Below, one piece after another: positions 8,401 to 12,241 of a stretch of DNA of 12,241 bases (positions are counted from its first letter, which is position 1; each line of letters starts with the position of its first letter). Both the position numbers and the translations under genes were made by a program. The DNA lies in the NCBI GenBank assembly GCA_002311645.1, contig DBYW01000003.1, positions 88,570 through 100,810 of the forward strand, read 5' to 3'. This DNA comes from Bacteroidales bacterium UBA1176 (GTDB lineage Bacteria > Bacteroidota > Bacteroidia > Bacteroidales > WCHB1-69). The notes under the pieces are model-generated. The model made no database searches. It was not told the origin of the DNA and saw only the letters and a program-made list of their open reading frames with translations.

Positions 8401-10440
8401 GGTGGCAACGGTAACTTTATGGGACCGTTCGACTTCAACGGCGTGCAGGCCGCTTCCGGCAGAATCGCCATCCTCTTCACTGGCACCGGTTCCTCCTCCG
8501 GTTGGAATCTCGACGACTTTACGGTGGAAATCATCCCCAACTGTCCCTCCCCGGTGAAGACCAGTGTGGTTGTGACCAACCTTACCAGCTATTCAGCCGA
8601 TGTGAGTTGGACGGATAACGATCCCGCGCACAACTCCTGGACAGTCTATTACGCCCCCACGACCGGCGGCGGCAGCTGGCAGACGGAAGTGACCAGCCAG
8701 AACCCTGTCACGATTACGGGCCTGAACAGCTCCACCGAGTATCAGGTGTATGTCATCACCAACTGCTCGGTGACCGACAGTGTGCCCGATGCCACCCAGA
8801 CGGTGACCTTTACCACGTTGGTCTCCTGTCCTGCCCCCACCGCTATCTCCTTCTCGAATGTGACCACCAACAGTGCCGATGTGGCGTGGACTTCCGTGGG
8901 CACGGCTGTGGAATGGGAGTTGGAGTACGGTTTGCACGGCTTCGTGCAGGGCAGCGGTACTACAGTGCCCTCTCTGACGACCCAGACCTACACCATCCAG
9001 AACCTCACCCCGAGCACTCAGTACGATGTGTATGTGCGTTCCGTCTGCGGCCCTGGCGACAACAGCGCCTGGACGGGCCCTGTCTCCTTCCATACGGCTT
9101 GCGGTGCCATTTCTGTGGCGGTCGCACCCTACAGCACGGGCTTTGAAGGCACTGACGATACTGAACTTGCCTGCTGGATTTCGGCCTCCACCGGCTCCCG
9201 CAATGGCTACACCTACCCGCACATCGAGCCTGCAGCCGTCATCTCCCATACCGGCACGCACGCGCTGGAAGTGGCCTTCGGCGACATCGTGACCGCCTTG
9301 CCGCTCTTCCTAGAGGATATCAGCACACTGAAGGTGACCTTCTGGGCATACAACAACCATTGGACTGTGCAGAATGCTGTGCTCGAGTTGGGCTATATGA
9401 CCGACCCCTACGACACCTCCACTTTCGTGTCCCTGCAGAGTTTGTATGACCAGTCCTACACGCAGACCACCCGTTCCTTCTCAGACCTCGCCGGATTGAA
9501 CCTGCCCAACACCACCCGTATCGCCTTCCGCTACATCCGTGTGAACGGTTCCTCCGACCTCACCTCCTGGTATATCGACGATCTTGAGGTCTCTCTGGAT
9601 ACCATTACGCCTTCTGTGTGCAACGCGCCCACCAATCTGGCCGTGGCCACTGCTGGCATTACGCAAAACTCGGCAGTCGCCACCTGGACGCCTGGCGGCG
9701 CGGAGACCAGCTGGAATGTGGCCTACAAGCCCGTCTCGTCCTCTACCTGGCAGTCTGCCGTGGCAACCACTCCCACCTATACGATACAGAATCTCTCGCC
9801 CGGCATCAACTATCAGGTACACGTGCAGGCAGTCTGCGATGTCAACGAGACCAGCGCCTGGACAGCTGACGTCTATTTCCAGACACAGCCCGACGACACC
9901 CAGACCTGTCCCGCTCCGACCAACCTGACGGCCACGGCGGATCCCAACGAGCCTTCCGTGGTGTTGACCTGGCAGCAGGAACCCAACACGGCTACTGAGT
10001 GGGAGATCAGCTACCAAGCGGTAGCCATGGGCGGTTGGCACTCCGTCATCGCCAATACCACCACCTACACCCTGACCGATTTGATTCCCGACGCGGAATA
10101 TGCAGCCTTTGTGGTGGCCCATTGCTCCAACGGATTGACCAGCAGCCCGTCCAATGCAGTCTCCTTCCACACAGGTGGAGTGGGCATCCAAAGCTATCTC
10201 GAGAAGAGCGTCAAGCTCTACCCGAACCCGGCTACCGACAAGGTGATGGTATCGGTGAGCGATGCCAGCATCCGGATCACGGGTGTTGAAGTATACAACG
10301 TGTATGGCCAATTGGTCAATACGCTTGTTGTGGCCGAGAATCCGTTGCAAATCAGCATCTCCGGCTTGTCCGACGGTATGTACTTTGTGCGCGTGATGAC
10401 CGAGGATGGCATCGTGACCAAGAACTTCGTAAAGAGGTAA
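2410..10440 (+). CDS. Giant T9SS-secreted multidomain adhesin-like protein (FN3/MAM-like modules)
   Basis: This is an extracellular protein of 2,676 residues with no catalytic domain I recognise, so adhesion or matrix binding is the inferred role. Residue order: signal peptide 1-26; GLUG-like region about 30-325; PKD/Ig-like domain 335-396; divergent InlB-B-like repeats 397-566. Then come five MAM/cleaved-adhesin-like jelly rolls (567-717, 1095-1254, 1348-1517, 1878-2044, 2233-2401), nearly all with a V-M-T-D-P-x-D-x-x-T-F-like strand and an IAFR...DD segment. Nine FN3 modules lie between and after them (717-808, 1001-1092, 1255-1347, 1518-1609, 1787-1875, 2045-2137, 2140-2231, 2404-2494, 2500-2588). 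An unnamed beta-sandwich occurs twice (811-997, 1610-1783). A type A T9SS sorting domain ends the protein (2595-2676). I chose the ATG at 2410 because it gives a normal signal peptide; ATGs at 2371 and 2416 are alternatives. A bidirectional terminator follows. Boundaries are judged by eye. Confidence 0.9.
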   Translation: MLMKRFYILALVVFALLMGFGTSLQAQTIWNGTSDVSWYDASQTAFDISTPEQLAGVAQLVNNGTTNFNGVTLNLTADIWLNSTGDSTNNWVPIGGGSPTGESPSTGNPFKGNFNGHGHTIYNLYCDKGNTFHAGLFCALESPCTIDSLVLINPVLKSRGMMGCITGFVRGSGNVYIRSCLVINVRIEGVNSSGSNNIGAICGATYPSNGSIYFQDLGSTGYIRGYYPAGMSGNADHGNFTNCYFAGTLYSYGTNYGGMAAHSGNFTNCYSYTNVLSSITQSSASSDGIAVTQTEMRSSNMITLLGSAFKMDNGVNDGYPIMSFMAGVDPVAADICLGESVTLTAFGYSSYLWSTGATTESITVSPTTTTTYTMTGTSANGSTQVQTSTVTVFPQAVITATAMPSSDGQVHGTVTPGSSTVPCGSTQTVTLTITPDANWHIARIEQDGVVLREDDPSDGSVVTYTIDPQGTLADVRVYFDNLYNVTVTQKLTDGSPISLSSLVSPWGTNGVYAATAGNDLTYTFSNSARYHVTDVEIDGASYGVVPSYTFIALNQTHSIVVTYADSCGIFSLPFAEDFSNGFSECWYKNSTYSSSYPSISSSRLYFYTSSSTYTAAALPAVKDALPYQVNELQVSFNAQFGTLNNQLQIGVMTDPADMSTFTTVATVANTATGVMQPHVVYLGNYNGTGKHIAFRWSGSSSGSCYLDDVVVDVAPTCSPVINLQVSDIYGTNASLSWDPNVMGTATAYNILLTDNGTQATSTFSTTETSYVLMGLDEQTSYTVSVQPDCGGGDLGTAVSVNFNTPCIAPIEVSNNSYPSSTYSTEGNHFPMSNHYLNSFTEQIYLPSDFNNTSANFSGMSFQYNISTVITRTLDIYMAHTADSVFTQNVWATPLDSYVHVYSGPVSFNYNGQDRWVDIAFDTNFYYNGYDNLLLIVNDITGSSYNNSNAKFYTQNTNVNRSQCVYDNDANTHWSITNMPTTGTLHTQVNNIRLTACDNVSCITPNTLSLGYSDAYSAEIHWVNPNNAQGCEVEYKELADSVWTTMSASSGTSHLLAGLNANTQYQVRVRAVCGTNDYSEWSQVFTFRTECENITQIPYSQNFDTDTYGSGTDAYLYCWDRYTSDPSKPVYVYNTSAAHSTPNALRFYDGPGVTSLAIMPQVDPSFSLNQLQISFWVRKTEASSTAIFELGVMTDKNDLTTFEVVDTIPTGDWALIERSLENYTGSGQYIAFRVTNGTSNNAIRVDDLVLDYIPVCQHPVDFVVDNVSSETVTVHWTEPAYATSWVVEYGPAGFVPGNGTTQTVTDTTLTISGLTPNTEYDIYVLSDCGGNFYSTSISTNFRTSCGAIVNLPYSEDFETGIYDTGVDNQSNQRDYIICWNRFASDHSHNVYIPNSTTYSHSGSHYLDFHWTPSCYNIAIAPELDQTLDLSQLMVNFWACKSGTAGLLEVGVMTNPSDGTTFVPVDTIDLSAMANYAYAEQFVGFANYQGTGKYIAFRVSNATSSGYYVDDVVIDYMPLCSPVSNLTVSDVTGSSAMITWGAGHFGTADSYTLEYSEAGMNNWMSVGNVTGTSYLLGGLDQTTQYDVRVMTNCDNSENSDWTVATFRTECLVGGDMVVGNGTSTSYYLPSYSYYKYSYTQQLFLASELGTPRSIEALTLDMSAHTTDRALLIYMMHTSATSGSSWIDASSAQLVYSGTPALNTGLNTFQFSTPFLYNGSDNLLLIVVDTTGSFVNGNTWRTHTAPFTASRYIYQDGSAYSIASTPSGGSSTSSRNNVIFVSPCDTLSPCVAPSIAISAITNDGATVNWVAGYTESAWKLEYRPLSDTNWVSLGTVYSQSEMLTGLNPNTTYKVRMRSDCGSGEYSFWTEATFTTACGAMTISMGNPWTENFENYTGSTLICWETPRTYTNNSNVFPMVYRNYGEAAHSGVNTIEFKGDTNMLVLPEFTNDIHDLRMSFWATHYGSGTNAIVGVITDVTNPATFEVLGNAGNPGSRGPASGGNGNFMGPFDFNGVQAASGRIAILFTGTGSSSGWNLDDFTVEIIPNCPSPVKTSVVVTNLTSYSADVSWTDNDPAHNSWTVYYAPTTGGGSWQTEVTSQNPVTITGLNSSTEYQVYVITNCSVTDSVPDATQTVTFTTLVSCPAPTAISFSNVTTNSADVAWTSVGTAVEWELEYGLHGFVQGSGTTVPSLTTQTYTIQNLTPSTQYDVYVRSVCGPGDNSAWTGPVSFHTACGAISVAVAPYSTGFEGTDDTELACWISASTGSRNGYTYPHIEPAAVISHTGTHALEVAFGDIVTALPLFLEDISTLKVTFWAYNNHWTVQNAVLELGYMTDPYDTSTFVSLQSLYDQSYTQTTRSFSDLAGLNLPNTTRIAFRYIRVNGSSDLTSWYIDDLEVSLDTITPSVCNAPTNLAVATAGITQNSAVATWTPGGAETSWNVAYKPVSSSTWQSAVATTPTYTIQNLSPGINYQVHVQAVCDVNETSAWTADVYFQTQPDDTQTCPAPTNLTATADPNEPSVVLTWQQEPNTATEWEISYQAVAMGGWHSVIANTTTYTLTDLIPDAEYAAFVVAHCSNGLTSSPSNAVSFHTGGVGIQSYLEKSVKLYPNPATDKVMVSVSDASIRITGVEVYNVYGQLVNTLVVAENPLQISISGLSDGMYFVRVMTEDGIVTKNFVKR
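4108..5679 (+). repeat. Module block A of the adhesin: MAM-like, FN3, beta-sandwich, FN3
   Basis: This block runs from the Cys of CGIFSLPFAEDF to the Cys of FRTECENI, about 524 residues. It shares its module order and length with block B at 6439-8031. The beta-sandwich in it contains YNGYDNLLLIVNDITGS, matching YNGSDNLLLIVVDTTGS in block B. The copies are clearly diverged at the DNA level, so the duplication is old or maintained by selection on the fold. Confidence 0.7.
6439..8031 (+). repeat. Module block B of the adhesin: second copy of the four-module unit
   Basis: This block runs from the Cys of CGAIVNLPYSEDF to the Cys of FTTACGAM, about 531 residues. Module order is MAM-like jelly roll, FN3, beta-sandwich, FN3, as in block A (4108-5679). 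A simpler MAM-FN3 pair lies between the two blocks, and two MAM-FN3-FN3 units follow block B. Confidence 0.7.
10192..10437 (+). other. T9SS type A C-terminal sorting domain
   Basis: The last 82 residues hold the standard signals: VKLYPNPATDKVMV, VEVYNVYGQLV, LSDGMYFVRV and the basic ending VTKNFVKR. In Bacteroidota this domain directs the folded protein through the outer-membrane T9SS translocon. It is then removed by the PorU sortase, which attaches the protein to anionic LPS, or the protein is released. PorU and the translocon are not in this window. Confidence 0.93.
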
Positions 10441-10460
10441 TTCCAATATTGTTTTAAAAC

Positions 10461-10491
10461 AAAAAGACCGTCCTTTGGGGCGGTCTTTTTT
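10461..10491. terminator. Bidirectional intrinsic terminator between adhesin and EF-G genes
   Basis: AAAAAGACCG-TCC pairs with GGG-CGGTCTTTTT to form a stem of about 13 bp (one G-T pair) around a 4-nt loop. It has A-tracts on the left and T-tracts on the right, so it works in both directions. It lies 20 bases after the adhesin stop and 55 bases beyond the EF-G stop, serving both convergent genes. Confidence 0.9.
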
Positions 10492-10517
10492 GTATAGAGA
10501 AATATGTGATTTACAAT

Positions 10518-10559
10518 CTTCGGTCTAAAGTCTAAAGTCTTAATTCTTAATTTTTAATC
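10518..10559. repeat. Six consecutive heptanucleotide repeats across the EF-G stop codon
   Basis: On the plus strand, consecutive 7-mers read CTTCGGT, CTAAAGT, CTAAAGT, CTTAATT, CTTAATT, TTTAATC. Two pairs are exact tandem copies and the others are related. The array covers the last codons and stop of the EF-G gene and about 30 bases beyond. It resembles short AT-rich repeats that I associate with Bacteroidota intergenic DNA. Confidence 0.5.
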
Positions 10560-12241
10560 CTCTCCTTTATCACCTCCTCCTGTTTGGCGGCGGGCATCGG
10601 CATATACTGGTAGAACTCCATCGAGTAGTTGGCTCTGCCGGAGGTGACGTTGCGCAGCGCGGTGGCGTAGCCGAACATCTCCATCAGCGGGCAGAAACCG
10701 TCCAGCTTTTGCGAGCCCTTGCGGAAACGGCGCATATTCTCGATGCGGCCGCGGCGCTTGGTGATGTCGCGGGTCACGTTGCCGATGTAGTCGTCGGGCG
10801 TGTTCACCTCTATCTTCATCACCGGCTCCATAATGATGGGCCCCGCCTTCTTGAAGGCCTGCTTGAAACATTGCGCGGCGCACAGCTGGAAAGCCATATC
10901 GCTGGAATCCACGGGATGGAAGCCGCCGTCCACCAGCACGCACTTCACATCCACCACGGGATAGCCCGCCACGGGACTCTTCTCCATAGCCTTTCTCAGG
11001 CCCTTCTCCACCGAGGGGATGAACTCCTTGGGGATGACGCCGCCCTTGGTGACGTCCACAAACTCGAAGCCCTTGCCCGGGTTCGGCTCGAAACGAATGA
11101 CGGTGTGGGCAAACTGGCCCTTGCCGCCCGTCTGCTTGACGTGACGGTAGTTGTTCTCCACTGCGGCGGTGATGGTCTCGCGGAACGACACCGACGGCTC
11201 GCCGACTGTGACCGGCACCTTGAACTCGTCGCGAAGACGCTCCACCAAGATCTCGAGATGCAACTCGCCCATACCGGCGATGATGGTCTCCTCCGTCTCC
11301 TCGTCGAAATGGGCGTGGAAGGAAGGGTCCTCGTTACTGAGCTTGGCCAAGGCCTCGCCTAACTTGTCGCGGCTCTTCTTGTCGTCCAACTCCACCTTCA
11401 TCTCGATGACAGCGGGCGGCACGTTGATGGACTCTAACAGAATGGGCTGGTTCTCGTCGCAGAGGGTGTCGCCCGTGCGGGTGTGCTTCATGCCCACCAA
11501 TGCGACAATCTCGCCACAGCCGGCCTCGCTGATCTCCTCACGCTCCTTGGCCTTGATGCGGAAAATACGCCCCACGCGCTCGTCCTTGCCCTTGTTGGTA
11601 TTGTGGACACTCATACCGCTCACCAACTTGCCGCTGAAGATGCGGATGAAGGTCTGCTGCCCCACGTAGGGGTCGTTGATAAGCTTGAAGGCTAAGGCAG
11701 AGAACTTCTCGTTGTTGGAGGGATTGCGCTGGATGGTGCGCTCTTCGTCGAGGGGATCCTGAGCAATCACCGCGCCCAGGTCGGTGGGGGAAGGCAGGTA
11801 GTCCACGATGGCGTCGAGCAGCAGTTGGATACCCTTGTTCTTGTAAGCGGCGCCACACAACACCGGGGTGACCATCAGCTTGAGGGTGCACTCGCGGATG
11901 GCCTTTTTGAGCATATCCTCACTGATTTCAGCATCCTCCAGATAGAGCTCGGCAATGTCGTCGTTGAAGTCGGCTAATTTCTCGATCATCACGCGGCGGG
12001 CCTCCTCGGCGGAGGCTTTGATCTCGGCAGGGATCTCGCCCACTAACCGCTCCTTGTCCGTGAAGGTGATGGCCTGCATCGTCACCAAGTCCACCATTCC
12101 CTGGAATTCATTCTCCGCCCCGATGGGCAAGTGGATGGGCATCGCGTTGGCACCCAAGTACTTGTTCATCTGGCCAACCACTTCGTTGAAGTCGGCGCCC
12201 GTGCGGTCCATCTTGTTGACAAAGGCGATGCGGGGCACGCG
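10547..12241 (-). CDS. fusA: Translation elongation factor G, C-terminal 564 residues (runs off right edge)
   Basis: EF-G is the ribosomal translocation GTPase, cytoplasmic. The visible part begins at RVPRIAFVNKMDR, where NKMD is the G4 guanine-specificity motif; the G1-G3 motifs and roughly 130 residues lie beyond the edge. The GTG at 12236-12238 is an internal Val, not a start. Next come the G5-like CGAAYKNKG, domain II (from FSALAFKLINDPYVGQQTF), domain III (with GMGELHLEILVERL), domain IV (KQTGGKGQFAHTVIRFEPN and the tip loop DGGFHPVDSSDMAF) and domain V (RRGRIENMR, MEMFGYATALRNVTSGRANY). Downstream is a terminator and a convergent gene, not rpsJ or tuf, so this is outside the usual str operon. 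Several stretches differ from the main Bacteroidota EF-G as I remember it, so it may be a second paralogue. The EF-G family call is very secure; the paralogue type is not. Confidence 0.96.
   Translation of the reverse strand, partial: RVPRIAFVNKMDRTGADFNEVVGQMNKYLGANAMPIHLPIGAENEFQGMVDLVTMQAITFTDKERLVGEIPAEIKASAEEARRVMIEKLADFNDDIAELYLEDAEISEDMLKKAIRECTLKLMVTPVLCGAAYKNKGIQLLLDAIVDYLPSPTDLGAVIAQDPLDEERTIQRNPSNNEKFSALAFKLINDPYVGQQTFIRIFSGKLVSGMSVHNTNKGKDERVGRIFRIKAKEREEISEAGCGEIVALVGMKHTRTGDTLCDENQPILLESINVPPAVIEMKVELDDKKSRDKLGEALAKLSNEDPSFHAHFDEETEETIIAGMGELHLEILVERLRDEFKVPVTVGEPSVSFRETITAAVENNYRHVKQTGGKGQFAHTVIRFEPNPGKGFEFVDVTKGGVIPKEFIPSVEKGLRKAMEKSPVAGYPVVDVKCVLVDGGFHPVDSSDMAFQLCAAQCFKQAFKKAGPIIMEPVMKIEVNTPDDYIGNVTRDITKRRGRIENMRRFRKGSQKLDGFCPLMEMFGYATALRNVTSGRANYSMEFYQYMPMPAAKQEEVIKERIKN

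Noticed and set aside
10709..11362. 217-codon plus-strand frame opposite EF-G
   Set aside because: It is a shadow of a highly conserved gene with no features of its own; 11151-11669 is similar.
1..12241. CRISPR array, tRNA or rRNA genes, integrase or transposase
   Set aside because: No regularly spaced repeats, no cloverleaf-like sequence and no recombinase motifs were seen on either strand.

Overview
The window looks like a chromosomal segment of a member of the Bacteroidota, most likely order Bacteroidales. The reasons are a very large secreted protein ending in a type IX secretion (T9SS) type A sorting domain, Bacteroidota-type -7 boxes (TAnnTTTG) upstream of genes, no Shine-Dalgarno-like sites, and AT-rich intergenic DNA between moderately GC-rich genes. 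A B12-dependent lysine-fermentation gene suggests an amino-acid-fermenting anaerobe. I cannot name a genus.

Layout. (1) Positions 1-947, minus strand: the first 315 codons of kamD, the alpha subunit of D-lysine/beta-lysine 5,6-aminomutase, running off the left edge. (2) 948-1374: a non-coding stretch holding, in the direction of kamD transcription, a weak hairpin after the regulator gene, a 136-bp imperfect palindromic element, an intrinsic terminator, a -7 promoter box and a 19-bp palindrome at the expected transcription start of kamD. (3) 1375-2241, minus: an AraC/XylS-family regulator. (4) 2242-2409: a divergent intergenic region with a large AT-rich inverted repeat. (5) 2410-10440, plus: one giant gene (about 2,676 aa) for a multidomain surface or secreted adhesin-like protein. 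It has a signal peptide, a GLUG-like region, a PKD/Ig-like domain, InlB-B-like repeats, five MAM/cleaved-adhesin-like jelly-roll modules, nine fibronectin type III modules, two copies of an unnamed beta-sandwich module, and the T9SS sorting domain. (6) 10461-10491: a strong bidirectional terminator, followed by short heptanucleotide repeats. (7) 10547-12241, minus: the C-terminal four fifths of an elongation factor G, running off the right edge.

How the parts relate. The AraC-type regulator and the giant adhesin are divergent and share a 168-bp control region, so regulation of the adhesin by this regulator is plausible but unproven. kamD appears to be insulated from the regulator by a terminator and to have its own promoter. 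The EF-G gene is convergent with the adhesin gene and has no ribosomal-protein gene after it, so this is not the usual str-operon setting.

The giant adhesin has no catalytic domain that I can recognise. The most unusual features are its higher-order module repeat with a recurring unnamed beta-sandwich, the 136-bp palindromic element, and the compact terminator-promoter-palindrome arrangement in front of kamD.
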